DNA of 64,000 nt from Luteimonas galliterrae (GCF_023374055.1 NZ_JAMBEP010000001.1:1798001-1862000); one strand, 5' to 3'; numbered from the stretch's first letter, positions 11,110-20,590 are shown. The notes: a model not told the origin generated them from the sequence alone. Numbers and translations are program-made.

Positions 11110-12591
11110 TCAAGGCCGCCGCGCTAGGATGGCGTAGTCCGGAGCCGCGCTTAGCGACGCCAACAATACATTGACTGACGTGGCTCCGGGAATACTTTCA
11201 GACAGCAACGGTGGCGCACCGAGATCGCGTTCGTGGGTCAGGCGCTCAATGCGCGCGGCGGCGAACCCGCGCGCCTCCACGATCCAGCGCAGCATCTCAG
11301 GCGGCAACGGATTGCGATGCGTGGGGTCCATGTAGAAATTGCACGAACCCACGGAGAGATTCTCAGGATTCGGCGTCTCCAGCAGCACGATGCCTCCGGG
11401 CCGAAGCACCCTGTGGATATGGTCCAGCATTTCGATCATGCGCTCGAACGGCAGATGCTCGACCAGATGCATGGACGTCACGGCGCCGACCGAGCCGGCC
11501 GGCATCGCCTTCAGGCTATCGATAGCGTCCGCCTCTGCGACATCCAATCCCTGAACGCGGCACATGTCGATGAAAACGCGATTGAGGTCGATGCCGCGTC
11601 CCACCATGCCATGGTCGCGCAGAAGCGCGAGCCATTCGCCGCGGCCACAGCCCAAATCCAGCACCGGCGCATCCGGCGTGCCCGCGTCCGCCTCGCGCAG
11701 CCACTCCAGGTAGGGCTCGATCCGAGCGCGAACCAGCGACTGCGGGCCGCGGAAGCGATCTTCAAAAGCCGCGTAGAGAGGATGCAGCGCCTTGGCGGCG
11801 TCTGCGCTGCGTCGCTCATGTTCGCGCATCGCGGAAAGCCATGCCTGCATTTCTGTGAAGTTCGGTTCGATCGCCGCGAGCCTTTTGTCCAGTTGCGCCC
11901 CCATGTGGTTGAGCTGACGGCCTAGCTGCTGCAATTCCTGCATTTCTGCGAAACTCGGTTCGATCGCGGCGAGCCTTTTGTCCAGTTGCGCCCCCATGTG
12001 GTTGAGCTGCCGGCCTAGCTGCTGCAATTCCCGGGCTTGGGCAGACTCCGCCCCGGCCAACCGGTCCGGAAGGCTTCCCAAGCGGGCAAAGGCATGCAGC
12101 CAGCCGATGAGGGGTCCGATGACGCGTTTACGCCGCCATTGGCGCATAACGTACGGCGCAAGCAATCCGTCGATATGCACGCCTCGGGCCCTGCCTTCCG
12201 CCGACCAGCGCAGAGCCCCCAGCACTTCGACTTTGGAAAGATTGCCGAGCCGGAGCTGCGACAAAAAGTGCCGGAAGCCTTCCTCGTCAGGCGACCTGAA
12301 CAGCACCACACGATAAGCCGTAACGACGAAGTCCGCGTCGGAAAACGCAAGCAAATCGGCAAGCGCGTACTCGCGCTTTTCCGGCAAGCGATCAGCTGCA
12401 GGACGCCACCACAGCGGATCGCCGGCTTCTCCGGCCGTCCCCGCCTCATCGGGGAACGCTATGCCGCCGCGTTGTACGATCTCGGCGCGCACTCGGCGCA
12501 TGATTTCATCCACAGGCAGAGCTGCCGTCGGAGAAGCATTCACCCTTTCCGCTTGAGCGCGTTCGTGTTGCATCGTTCTTTCCGTATCCAT
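11110..12591 (-). CDS. Methyltransferase with coiled-coil-like repeats, WbdD-like capping/length-control candidate
   Basis: Protein of 493 residues in three parts. Residues 85-135 resemble a DUF4214-type helical module (AYRVVLFRSPDEEGF). Residues 188-249 are two near-identical 31-residue copies beginning ELQQLGRQLNHMG, rich in Leu, Gln and charged residues like a coiled coil. From about 305 follows a SAM methyltransferase with LDLGCGRGE at 311-319 and HLVEHLPFERM. In O9a-type systems a methyltransferase-kinase with a long coiled coil (WbdD) caps the chain and measures its length; no kinase domain is visible here. The start at 12591 is favoured; an ATG at 12573 has a better Shine-Dalgarno. Confidence 0.75.
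   Translation of the reverse strand: MDTERTMQHERAQAERVNASPTAALPVDEIMRRVRAEIVQRGGIAFPDEAGTAGEAGDPLWWRPAADRLPEKREYALADLLAFSDADFVVTAYRVVLFRSPDEEGFRHFLSQLRLGNLSKVEVLGALRWSAEGRARGVHIDGLLAPYVMRQWRRKRVIGPLIGWLHAFARLGSLPDRLAGAESAQARELQQLGRQLNHMGAQLDKRLAAIEPSFAEMQELQQLGRQLNHMGAQLDKRLAAIEPNFTEMQAWLSAMREHERRSADAAKALHPLYAAFEDRFRGPQSLVRARIEPYLEWLREADAGTPDAPVLDLGCGRGEWLALLRDHGMVGRGIDLNRVFIDMCRVQGLDVAEADAIDSLKAMPAGSVGAVTSMHLVEHLPFERMIEMLDHIHRVLRPGGIVLLETPNPENLSVGSCNFYMDPTHRNPLPPEMLRWIVEARGFAAARIERLTHERDLGAPPLLSESIPGATSVNVLLASLSAAPDYAILARRP
11845..12030 (-). repeat. Two tandem 93-bp copies inside the methyltransferase gene
   Basis: Copies at 11845-11937 and 11938-12030 differ at five of 93 positions when aligned by eye, and the unit is an exact multiple of three, encoding 31 residues. 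They are directly abutting, so unequal recombination or slippage could add or remove whole units without breaking the frame. Confidence 0.95.
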
Positions 12592-12646
12592 CGTCAGGCG
12601 TCAGCATCCTCGGATGGTGCAGCCCATCCGTCATGGCGCCTATTTT

Positions 12647-14107
12647 TCAGGGCAACGCAGCCAGTGATCGTAACATCCTCGCGACCTCCGATTTCAGGGC
12701 GCAGGCGCTCGCTTCCCAGGTCGGCCAGCTTCCCTTCGCACGTGATCGCCGATTCTCGGCCTGCTGCGGCCAGCGCAGTAACGCCGCGGCGATATCGGCG
12801 CCTTCGTCCCCGGAAAAATACGCAGCCGCATCGCCGGCCACCTCGCGGAAGACCGGAATATCACGCAACAACAATGGCACCCCCAACCTGCCCGCTTCGG
12901 CGATCGGCAAACCAAACCCTTCTCCCCGAGAAGCAAGCAGCAGCATGTCGCTTTCCTCATAAAGCGCTTGCAGCGTTCCGTCGTCCGGCCCTTCCAGCCA
13001 GTACAGTCGGCGGCCGATCTCGGTGTGCCCGCGAAGTCGGGTAGCCAGGTCATCGACCATCCATCCCTGTCGGCCGGCGATCACCCATTCGAAAGGTAAT
13101 CCTTCGTTCCAGAGCTTTTCGAACGCTTGCAATATTTGCCAATGCGCCTTGCGCGGCTCCACGGTGCCGACCGTCAGCACCCGCACCGTGCCCGGCCGAA
13201 GGAGAGGCAGTGGCGACGAGCCCGGAACAGGCGGCAAATCCGAGCCTAACGGGATGGACGATATGCCGCCTCGCGGCAACGACAGCCCCATCGCCGCAAG
13301 CGTGTTCTCGAGTTGGCACGCGGTGCTGTTGGTATTACAAATCGCGAAATCGGCATGGGCCTCAAAGACCTCGAGCCAGCCGGCGAACGACTGGACTACC
13401 GGCTCGGGAAACCATTCCGGGTGGGCCACAGGAAGCACGTCGTGGACGAACAGGCAGACCGGAACCGATGCATCTCGCAACAGCTGTAGCGACTTGGCAA
13501 GTACCGGCGCGTGATCGCGGCAAAAATCCAGCCCAATTAGCACGTCTCCAGGCATCGGATCGACCGGCAAATCGCGACCCAACGCACCGGGCCGCAAACC
13601 GGCGAACGAAGCGAGAAAACGACGCGCGAGGCAATAGCGTCCGTCGGCCGTCAATCGAACGGGCTCGATGCGGTGCGTGGCCGGCGGCGACATCAGCAAC
13701 TCGGTTAGCAACCGTCGAGTGACGCGTTCGACGCCTGCGCCCAAGTCTTGCCTGGACAGCTCGGTAACGTCCACAAGCCAGCGCGGTCCCGGACCTGCCA
13801 TCGGCGAAAGCACCGGCGCAAGCCAACCATGCAGATTTTGCGGGCGTATCGGCGGGTCCGCCGTATGCGTCGTCTCTGCCGGCCAGAGCGCAGGCTGTGT
13901 TGCTTCGCCGCGCCGGGCCAGCAGTCGGCTCAACGTCGCGTTTGCGGCGCGCAATGGCTGTGTAAACCTCCAGCTCCTGCTGGAGTGCAGCCGCGCTGCA
14001 GCCTGCTCGAGTTCGGCGCAGCGCGCTTTCTGTTCGGTCAGGGCGACCCACAGTCGCCAAGCCTCGCGCTGGGACGCTTCATCGTGCGAGGCGGACATGG
14101 GGCTCAT
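12647..14107 (-). CDS. GT4 glycosyltransferase
   Basis: Protein of 486 residues. An N-terminal helical stretch contains HSSRSWRFTQPLR, a motif often seen at the front of polysaccharide GTs and methyltransferases. A single GT-B unit follows from LVDVTELSRQD (about 111), with VGTVEPRK near 313 and EGFGLPIAEA at 396-405. The core is clearly paralogous to the second half of the tandem GT4 protein encoded at 6715-9180 (DVTEL.R..LGAGVERVTR against DITEIIR..AHTGVQRVTR), pointing to a shared donor or a past duplication. The start overlaps the end of wzt by 29 bases; an ATG nine bases in is also possible. Confidence 0.88.
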   Translation of the reverse strand: MSPMSASHDEASQREAWRLWVALTEQKARCAELEQAAARLHSSRSWRFTQPLRAANATLSRLLARRGEATQPALWPAETTHTADPPIRPQNLHGWLAPVLSPMAGPGPRWLVDVTELSRQDLGAGVERVTRRLLTELLMSPPATHRIEPVRLTADGRYCLARRFLASFAGLRPGALGRDLPVDPMPGDVLIGLDFCRDHAPVLAKSLQLLRDASVPVCLFVHDVLPVAHPEWFPEPVVQSFAGWLEVFEAHADFAICNTNSTACQLENTLAAMGLSLPRGGISSIPLGSDLPPVPGSSPLPLLRPGTVRVLTVGTVEPRKAHWQILQAFEKLWNEGLPFEWVIAGRQGWMVDDLATRLRGHTEIGRRLYWLEGPDDGTLQALYEESDMLLLASRGEGFGLPIAEAGRLGVPLLLRDIPVFREVAGDAAAYFSGDEGADIAAALLRWPQQAENRRSRAKGSWPTWEASACALKSEVARMLRSLAALP

Positions 14108-15368
14108 GCTCCGTCGCCGGCGAGTCTGCTGGCGGCCGGCGGCCTGAAGTTAGCACTTCGATGCGCGGTTGAATCCACGCGGTGCCGGTGAATTGCGGAT
14201 GGTCCAGATTGGCGACATTGAACACCAAGGCAAGATCGCGCCATTGGTAGTTTTTGACCAAGTGGGTTTCAGTACTGGAAAGCGCGACGGATATCGAGTA
14301 GCTGCCCGGCCCTACGTTCATCGGAAAGGAGGCGATGATCTGCACCTCGTCGCCTTCCATCAAATCCGAACAAGCTTGATCGGTGTGGTGGGTATTGGTG
14401 CCGTAGACCGGCTGGCCTAACCTGTCGCGGATCATATAGCCGAATACGAGGCGATCGATCGGCGAATGGACTTTGATCTTGGCGCGCAGCGACACCTGAT
14501 GCCCGACGCCCACGTATTCGACGGGCGAGCCGCCTTCGTCGAGCAGGTCGAGTGCTTGCACCACGGCCTCGCCGGTTCCGGACTCCATGGCGATCCGACC
14601 GTCGACGACCCGGTCGGTCTTCATCGTGCGGTTTTCCTTTTCCGCTATCAGCGCGTTGTAATAGTCGAGCACTTGCTGGGGTTCACCATCCAGTGCGACG
14701 CTGCCGCTATCCAGCAGCAAGGCGCGATCGCACAAGCTTTGGATGGCGGTCGCATCGTGAGAAACGATCAACAAGGTAGTGCCCGCTTCGCGGAATTCTC
14801 GGATCCTCTGATAGCATTTGTGTATGAAGTAAGTGTCGCCCACCGACAACGCCTCATCGACGATCAGCACCTGCGGGCGCACGGCGGTAGCCACACTGAA
14901 GGCCACGCGCATCTGCATGCCGCTGGAATAAGTGCGCATCGGCTGGTCGAAGTACTCGCCTATCTCGGCGAAGTCCTCGATCGACGGCAGGATTTGCCTG
15001 ATCCGTCCTTGCGGAACTCCCATGAGTCCGGCCGAATGGACGACGTTCTCGCGCCCGGTGAGTTCGGGATTGAAACCCAGCCCCAGCTCGAGCAATGCAG
15101 ACACTTGTCCGCCTAGCGCAATGCGTCCTTCGGACGGCCGCGTCGTCCCCGTAATCATCTTCAGGAGTGTGCTCTTGCCGGCGCCGTTCTGGCCGACGAT
15201 GCCTACTGACTCGCCGTGGCCTACGCGGAAAGTCACATGGCGCAACACCCAGCGCTCCGTCACAGGCTGCATCGGCGCCCCGAACCAACGTGCGAAGCGG
15301 CGTAGTTCGCTGCCATAGTCGACATAGGCTTTGCCTACGTTCTCCAGGTTCAGGACAGGCGCGCTCAC
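14079..15368 (-). CDS. wzt: ABC transporter ATPase for O-antigen export, with C-terminal glycan-binding domain
   Basis: ATP-binding subunit of the exporter that carries a finished polyprenyl-linked polysaccharide across the inner membrane. Walker A GQNGAGKST at 59-67, signature YSSGMQMR at 147-154, Walker B VLIVDEAL at 167-174 and switch His204. The chain is 429 residues, about 180 longer than an ATPase alone. The extra part (about 260-420, with YGTNTHHTDQ and FPMNVGPGSYSISVAL) is the Wzt_C carbohydrate-recognition fold, which in characterised systems reads the modified non-reducing end. This fits the nearby methyltransferase. It overlaps the permease gene by four bases. Confidence 0.92.
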   Translation of the reverse strand: MSAPVLNLENVGKAYVDYGSELRRFARWFGAPMQPVTERWVLRHVTFRVGHGESVGIVGQNGAGKSTLLKMITGTTRPSEGRIALGGQVSALLELGLGFNPELTGRENVVHSAGLMGVPQGRIRQILPSIEDFAEIGEYFDQPMRTYSSGMQMRVAFSVATAVRPQVLIVDEALSVGDTYFIHKCYQRIREFREAGTTLLIVSHDATAIQSLCDRALLLDSGSVALDGEPQQVLDYYNALIAEKENRTMKTDRVVDGRIAMESGTGEAVVQALDLLDEGGSPVEYVGVGHQVSLRAKIKVHSPIDRLVFGYMIRDRLGQPVYGTNTHHTDQACSDLMEGDEVQIIASFPMNVGPGSYSISVALSSTETHLVKNYQWRDLALVFNVANLDHPQFTGTAWIQPRIEVLTSGRRPPADSPATEHEPHVRLAR

Positions 15369-16156
15369 AGCACATCAACCATTTCTGGCGCCGCGCGACG
15401 GAACACGAACAAGGCGGCGAACAGCACGACCACCGTAACCGCCGCAACGCTCCACAATTGCATTGTCGGCGCCCTGCCATAGACGATCACGTCGTGATAG
15501 CCCGCCACGAGCGGCGCTACGGGATTCCACGCCAAGGTCGCCCTGAAGCCCTCGGGAACGATGTTGGCCGGATAGACGATCGGGGTGATCCAGAACCAAA
15601 ATTGAAGGGCTACGGCAACCACCTGCCCGATATCGCGCGCAAAGGCGTTGAGCGTCCCCAATAGCAATCCGATGCCCAGCGCTAAGCCCATGGTCAGCAC
15701 CATCAGTACTGGCAGCCATACAAAATGGACATTGGGCAGGATGCCGAGCACCGGCATGATCAACAGCACCACTGCGAGCAGGGCTAAGTTGCTGACCATC
15801 GTCGACCCCAGCACCACCAGCGGAAGCGCGATGCGCGGAAACTGGATCTTTTTAAGCAGAGAGCCATTATCGATGAAGATCGTGACGCAACGCTGCACGA
15901 TCTCGGCGAACAACGACCAGCACAGGATCCCGGACATCAAATAAACCGCGTACGCGTACTTGTTGTCGACGCCCTGCAATCGCGCCGCCAGCACATTGGA
16001 TAACACGGTCGCGAAGATCAGCACCTGCGCCAGCGGCTGCAGGACGATCCAGGCGGTTCCGAACCGGCTGCGCGCCAGCCTGGACTTGAACTCGTTGGCA
16101 ACCGAGGAAACGATGAACCCGCGATATTGCCATGCTGCTTTGATCAGGGCTGACAT
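15365..16156 (-). CDS. wzm: ABC-2 type polysaccharide export permease
   Basis: Membrane subunit of 263 residues with about six hydrophobic segments, family ABC-2. The amphipathic N-terminus with FKSRLARSRFGTAWIVLQPL is the conserved cytoplasmic gate helix of Wzm/KpsM/TagG permeases, and GYHDVIVYGRAPT occurs before the last segments. It pairs with Wzt by a four-base overlap (ATGA), giving the complete exporter. It lies 12 bases downstream of the cystathionine synthase gene, so the glycan genes may be read through from the amino-acid genes. Confidence 0.93.
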   Translation of the reverse strand: MSALIKAAWQYRGFIVSSVANEFKSRLARSRFGTAWIVLQPLAQVLIFATVLSNVLAARLQGVDNKYAYAVYLMSGILCWSLFAEIVQRCVTIFIDNGSLLKKIQFPRIALPLVVLGSTMVSNLALLAVVLLIMPVLGILPNVHFVWLPVLMVLTMGLALGIGLLLGTLNAFARDIGQVVAVALQFWFWITPIVYPANIVPEGFRATLAWNPVAPLVAGYHDVIVYGRAPTMQLWSVAAVTVVVLFAALFVFRRAAPEMVDVL

Positions 16157-16168
16157 CGACGCTCCGGC

Positions 16169-17356
16169 TCAGGATTCAAGCGCATGCGTCAGATCAGCAC
16201 GCAGATCCGAGACGTTTTCCACGCCTACGCTCAATCGCACCAGATCGTCGGCGATGCCCAGCGCTGCGCGACGGTCCGGCGGAATCGAAGCATGCGTCAT
16301 CACCGCAGGATGATTGACCAGGCTTTCCACGCCGCCCAGCGATTCGGCCAGCGTGAACAGCTGCGTGCGTTCGCACAGGCGCTTGGCCGCGTCGAAGCCG
16401 CCTTTCATGGCGATCGAAATGATGCCGCCGAAGCCGTCCATCTGGCGCTTGGCCAACGCATGCTGCGGATGGGACGGCAATCCCGGGTAGATCACGTTCG
16501 CGATCGCCGGATGGCCGCTCAGCCATTCGGCCAGGGCTTGCGCGTTGTCGCAGTGCGCGCGCATGCGCAGATGCAAGGTCTTCAGGCCGCGTAACGCGAG
16601 GAAGCTGTCGAACGGACCCTGCACCGCGCCGATCGAGTTCTGCAGGAAGGCCATCTGCTCGGCGAGCTCGGCGTTCTGGCCGACCACGGCGATGCCGCCG
16701 ACCATGTCGGAGTGGCCGTTGAGGTATTTGGTGGCCGAGTGCACGACGATGTCCGCGCCGTGCTCGAGCGGGCGCTGCAGGATCGGCGAGGCGAAGGTGT
16801 TGTCGACCACCATCAGCAGGCCGCGCTTCTTCGCGATCGCCGAGACCGCGGCCAAGTCGACGATCTTCAGCATCGGGTTGGTCGGCGTCTCGACCCAGAC
16901 CATGCGGGTATCCGGCCGGATGGCGGCTTCGAACGCCGCCGGGTCGGTCAGGTCGACGAAGCTGAAATCCAGGCCGGCCGAGCGGCGGCGGACGCGCTCG
17001 AACAGGCGGAAGCTGCCGCCGTAGAGGTCGTCCATCGCCACCACATGGCTGCCGCTGTCCAGCAGCTCCAGCACGGTGGACGTGGCGGCCATGCCCGAAG
17101 CGAAGGCGAAACCCCGGCTGCCGCCTTCCAGCGCCGCTATGCAGCGCTCATAGGCGAAACGGGTGGGATTGTGGGTGCGGGAGTACTCGAAACCCTGGTG
17201 CACCCCAGGGCTGGCCTGGGCATAGGTGCTGGTGGCGTAGATCGGCGGCATGACCGCGCCGGTGCTGGGATCCGGAGCCTGGCCGCCATGGATCGCCAGC
17301 GTGCCCAGCCGCGGCCGGGGCGCGCCGGGGGAGGCGCCGCCGTTAGGTTCGTTCAC
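16169..17356 (-). CDS. PLP-dependent transsulfuration enzyme (cystathionine gamma-synthase/gamma-lyase)
   Basis: Cys/Met metabolism PLP enzyme of 395 residues. FEYSRTHNPTRFAYE near 57-71 and the Schiff-base Lys210 in VHSATKYLNGHSD are diagnostic, with MVVDNTF binding the cofactor. It either makes cystathionine from an activated homoserine and cysteine or splits cystathionine to cysteine; the two activities cannot be told apart by eye. The partner cystathionine beta-synthase gene is 60 bases upstream, which favours reverse transsulfuration (gamma-lyase) or a dual enzyme. It is cytosolic. Confidence 0.88.
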   Translation of the reverse strand: MNEPNGGASPGAPRPRLGTLAIHGGQAPDPSTGAVMPPIYATSTYAQASPGVHQGFEYSRTHNPTRFAYERCIAALEGGSRGFAFASGMAATSTVLELLDSGSHVVAMDDLYGGSFRLFERVRRRSAGLDFSFVDLTDPAAFEAAIRPDTRMVWVETPTNPMLKIVDLAAVSAIAKKRGLLMVVDNTFASPILQRPLEHGADIVVHSATKYLNGHSDMVGGIAVVGQNAELAEQMAFLQNSIGAVQGPFDSFLALRGLKTLHLRMRAHCDNAQALAEWLSGHPAIANVIYPGLPSHPQHALAKRQMDGFGGIISIAMKGGFDAAKRLCERTQLFTLAESLGGVESLVNHPAVMTHASIPPDRRAALGIADDLVRLSVGVENVSDLRADLTHALES

Positions 17357-17416
17357 GTTGTTTTTCCTTGAATCGCTGCCCGGATTCTAACATCCGGGCC
17401 ATTTGACCCGACCTGC

Positions 17417-18790
17417 CTATTGGACCCGGCGGCGCAGGTAGTTCAGCAGGTCGATCCGGGTGATCAGCCCAATGAATTTGCCGGCCTCGGTGACGATGGC
17501 CACCTGGCCTGCATCGAAAACGGGCAGCAGGGATTCGATCGGCGACTTGACGTCCAGCTTGTTCAGCTTGGAAACCATGGCGGTCGATACCGGGTCGCGG
17601 AAACGGGCTTCGTCGCCGTACACGTGCAGCAGCACGTCGCTCTCGTCGACGATACCGACCAGGGCGTCGTCCTCCATCACCGGCAGTTGCGACACGTCGT
17701 ACAGCTTCATGCGCTGGTAGGCGGTCACCAGCAGGTCGTTGGGCCCCACCACCACCGTGTCGCGCTGCGAATAGGGGCGCAGGATCAGGTCGCTCAGGTC
17801 GCCTTTCGGCTGTCGCGCCAGGAAACCGTTGTCGAGCATCCAGTAATCGTTGTACATCTTCGACAGGTACTTGTTGCCGGTGTCGCAGACGAACACCAGC
17901 ACGCGTTTGGGCTGGGTCTGTTCGCGGCAATATTTGAGCGCCGCGGCCAGCAGCGTGCCGGTGGACGAACCGCCGAGAATGCCTTCTTTCGCCAACAATT
18001 CGCGCGCGGTCAGGAAGCTCTCCTGGTCGGTGATCGCGTAAGCCTTCTTGACGCGGGTGAAGTCGGAGATCGGCGGCAGGAAATCCTCGCCGATGCCTTC
18101 CACCATCCAGCTGGCGGATTTTTCGCTGAGCGTGCCGTCGTTGATGTATTCGGCCAGGATCGAACCGACCGGGTCGGCCAGGATCAATTCGGTATGCGGC
18201 GATTGCTGCGCGAAGCAGCGCGACAGGCCGCTCATCGTGCCGGAGCTGCCGCAGCCGAACACGATCGCGTCCAGGTCGCCGCCCATCTGCCGCAATATTT
18301 CCGGGCCAGTGCCGTGCTCGTGCGCGGCCGGGTTATCGGGGTTGCCGAACTGGTTGATGAAGTAGGCGCCGGGCGTTTCGCGGGCGATGCGTTCGGCCAG
18401 GTCCTGGTAGTAGTCGGGATGGCCTTTGGCCACGTCCGAACGGGTCAGCCGCACTTCGGCGCCCATCGCCTTCAGGTTGAAGATCTTCTCGCGGCTCATC
18501 TTGTCCGGCACCACGAGGATCAGCTTGTACCCCTTCTGCTGCGCGACCAGGGCCAGGCCGATGCCGGTGTTGCCGGCGGTGCCCTCGACCAGCGTGTCGC
18601 CGGGCTTGATGCCGCCGCGGCGTTCGGCGGCCTCGATCATGCTCATGCCGATGCGGTCCTTGATCGAACCGCCGGGGTTGGCGCTTTCCAGCTTGAAGAA
18701 CAGTTCGCAGACGCCAGTGTCCAAACGCTGCGCTTTGACGATCGGGGTCTCGCCGATCAGTTCCAGGACGGAAGAATGGATGCTGCTCAT
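17417..18790 (-). CDS. Cystathionine beta-synthase with CBS-pair domain
   Basis: PLP fold-type II enzyme of 457 residues that condenses homocysteine and serine (or acts on O-acetylserine) to cystathionine. Schiff-base Lys44 lies in GGSIKDRIG and the phosphate-binding loop TAGNTGIGLA at 71-80. HEHGTGPEI and GCGSSGTMSGLSR match CBS rather than CysK. Residues about 335-455 hold two CBS motifs (VTAYQRMKLYDVSQLPV and IVTEAGKFIGLITRIDLL), the regulatory pair. No haem-binding N-terminal extension is present, as is usual in bacteria. It is the first gene of the minus-strand run that continues into wzm. Confidence 0.9.
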   Translation of the reverse strand: MSSIHSSVLELIGETPIVKAQRLDTGVCELFFKLESANPGGSIKDRIGMSMIEAAERRGGIKPGDTLVEGTAGNTGIGLALVAQQKGYKLILVVPDKMSREKIFNLKAMGAEVRLTRSDVAKGHPDYYQDLAERIARETPGAYFINQFGNPDNPAAHEHGTGPEILRQMGGDLDAIVFGCGSSGTMSGLSRCFAQQSPHTELILADPVGSILAEYINDGTLSEKSASWMVEGIGEDFLPPISDFTRVKKAYAITDQESFLTARELLAKEGILGGSSTGTLLAAALKYCREQTQPKRVLVFVCDTGNKYLSKMYNDYWMLDNGFLARQPKGDLSDLILRPYSQRDTVVVGPNDLLVTAYQRMKLYDVSQLPVMEDDALVGIVDESDVLLHVYGDEARFRDPVSTAMVSKLNKLDVKSPIESLLPVFDAGQVAIVTEAGKFIGLITRIDLLNYLRRRVQ

Positions 18791-18880
18791 GCGGAGTTTC
18801 GGACCGGCGCCTGTGCGGAGCCGGGATTATCCGCTGGATGGAGCGGGCTTTGTAGGGCCCGCATTCGTGTGAGCGGCTTT

Positions 18881-18965
18881 TGTGGGAGCGGCTTCAGCCG
18901 CGAGCTCTTTCGATCAACCTCTCGCGAACTGGAGGGAAAAGCTCGCGGCTGAAGCCGCTCCCACA
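18881..18965. repeat. Class A hairpin repeat, copy 1
   Basis: Inverted arms of about 27 bp (18881-18907 and 18940-18965) with the core GGGAGCGGCTTCAGCCGCGA and its complement, around a unique 32-base loop. Further copies are at 29556, 40252, 43485, 48358 and 53550. It lies between two minus-strand genes and would fold in the RNA. Confidence 0.95.
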
Positions 18966-19033
18966 ATCGCACCGCCTGTAGCGCGGGCGGCGACGGCCGA
19001 CGAGGAGGCCGTCGCCGCCCGCGGCGGTTGAAC

Positions 19034-19252
19034 TCAGTGGTGCTGGTCTTCGTACAGACGCGTCAGGCGATCCTTGGCGGCGAGCTTTTCGCGCTTCATC
19101 TGCGCAAGCGTGTTGTCGTCGATCGGCAGCACGCCCAGTTCCGCATCGAGTACCCGCTTGTCGAGATCCTTATGGCGCTGATAAAGCTGCCGGAATTCCG
19201 GGTTGGCTTTCATCATGGCGTCGATCTCGGTTTGCGATTGCCCTTCGAACAT
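19034..19252 (-). CDS. YdcH-like DUF465 small protein
   Basis: Small charged protein of 72 residues, predicted almost wholly alpha-helical, matching the DUF465/YdcH pattern: an N-terminal EFRQLYQRHKDLDKRV helix and a second KREKLAAKDRLTRLYED helix. Function of the family is not established. The ATG at 19252 is supported by a strong AAAGGAGG seven bases upstream; the frame stays open further upstream but lacks such a site. It stands alone, flanked by repeats on both sides. Confidence 0.85.
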   Translation of the reverse strand: MFEGQSQTEIDAMMKANPEFRQLYQRHKDLDKRVLDAELGVLPIDDNTLAQMKREKLAAKDRLTRLYEDQHH

Positions 19253-20590
19253 GGATGCCTCCTTTGGACTCAATGAATGCTCCGGCCAAGGCTTGGCCCC
19301 GGACGCGACCCGGAGATGGCCGGGCTGTAGCGCAAGGATCCGCATACAGCAACGCCCCGGCCGATGAGGCACGGGGCGTCGATGGGGAGCGAAACGGCCA
19401 GGCCGGAGTGACGGGCGCGTCCCAACGGGGCGCCCGCGACCACCTGGCTGACGGTGGCGAGCTCCTGCGAATCGGGGGCGTGGATCATCGGTCTGGCTCT
19501 GCCCGGACGGTGGAGGCCGCCCGGTGATTCGACCCTACTCCTCCGATTTCCGGGCTTCAAGCGTATGTCGCAAGTCCTTGATTTAGCTGAGCAGAAAACG
19601 GTTTCAAGCTGAACCTGCGGCCCCGGTCCGGCGGCTCGCGAAGTAGCGCAATTCTGCCGAATATGAACTACAAACTATTGATATAAAACAAATTTTTTAG
19701 TGCGCGACATGGTGCAAAAGTGCCGCAAATTCGCATTGCGACTCTACCATTTGCTTCAGAGCGAGCCCCCGCTCTTGCTTCATGCCCGCGAACGGGACTG
19801 CGGAGGCCAAAGACCGTAGCGAACCTCTGCGTCAGCAGATGGCCCGGAGGGCGAGCGAAGCGAGTAACCCAGCGCCTTGGCTTGTCTCCCCTCTTTAGAC
19901 ATGTCTCCCCTCATTGAAAAGAGGGACCGAGGGAGATTTGCTTTGGCTCTGTAGAGCGGAGCTTGCTCCGCTGCCCTTGCTTGGGGTTTATGGCGACCTG
20001 CCGGCCTTTCAGGCCGGGGTTTCGTCCGCTAAAACCGCGGCCGAGTGACCCTTCGGCAAGCTCAGGGCATGCTTTCTTTTTGAGGGGCCCAAAAAGAACA
20101 GTAACCAAAGAAAAAGGGCCTTTGGAAGGGATCCCGGCGAGGGCTACTCCATGTTCTTGGCCACCGTTCGCTAGCGCTCGGGATTCCTCCGTCGCTTCGA
20201 TATTTGGATTCGAAGCGATCGACCGAACGCCTCCTTAGCGCAACTCCGCAAAAGCCACGTCACCCATAGGCTGCGAATCAAAATCTAGTACCTGCGTAAG
20301 AAGGTCACCTGCGACGAAAGCCAAGTCGCTGACGGACTTTCAGATGCGACGCATCGCACCGCAGTTCAGGCCTTTTCTTTGGTTACTTTCTTTGGGCCAG
20401 CAAAGAAAGTGACCCGGCGCAGCCGGAAGCCTTTGTCCATGGCGCGAGTCGCAGCGCGACCGGCGAGGACGCGGGCCTGGATCCCGGCCTTCGCCGGGAT
20501 GACGGCTTAGGGGCAAGGGCAAGAGCAGATGGGTCCCAGCGTTCGCTGGGATGACGGCTTAAGACAGAACGGGCGATTTCACGCCTCGCA
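19253..20590. other. 1.3-kb gap with repeats and an AT-rich patch, no convincing gene
   Basis: No frame here looks coding. The stretch holds an AT-rich patch at about 19650-19700 in otherwise GC-rich DNA, degenerate fragments resembling repeat families found elsewhere in the window (GTAGAGCGGAGCTTGCTCCG near 19953, GGGAGATTTGCTTTGG near 19931), a pair of inverted elements at 20086-20120 and 20369-20398, and two direct copies of a CCGGGATGACGGC-type element near 20480-20565. Confidence 0.7.
20086..20398. repeat. Inverted pair of ~30-bp elements flanking 248 bp
   Basis: The arm at 20086-20120 (GGCCC...GTAACCAAAGAAAAAGGGCC) is an imperfect reverse complement of the arm at 20369-20398 (GGCCTTTTCTTTGGTTAC...GGGCC). 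The 248 bp between them contain no gene-like frame. Confidence 0.8.

Noticed and set aside
19253-20590. CRISPR-like array in the repeat-rich gap
   Set aside because: Repeats are few, differ in sequence and spacing, and are inverted or palindromic rather than regularly spaced direct repeats.
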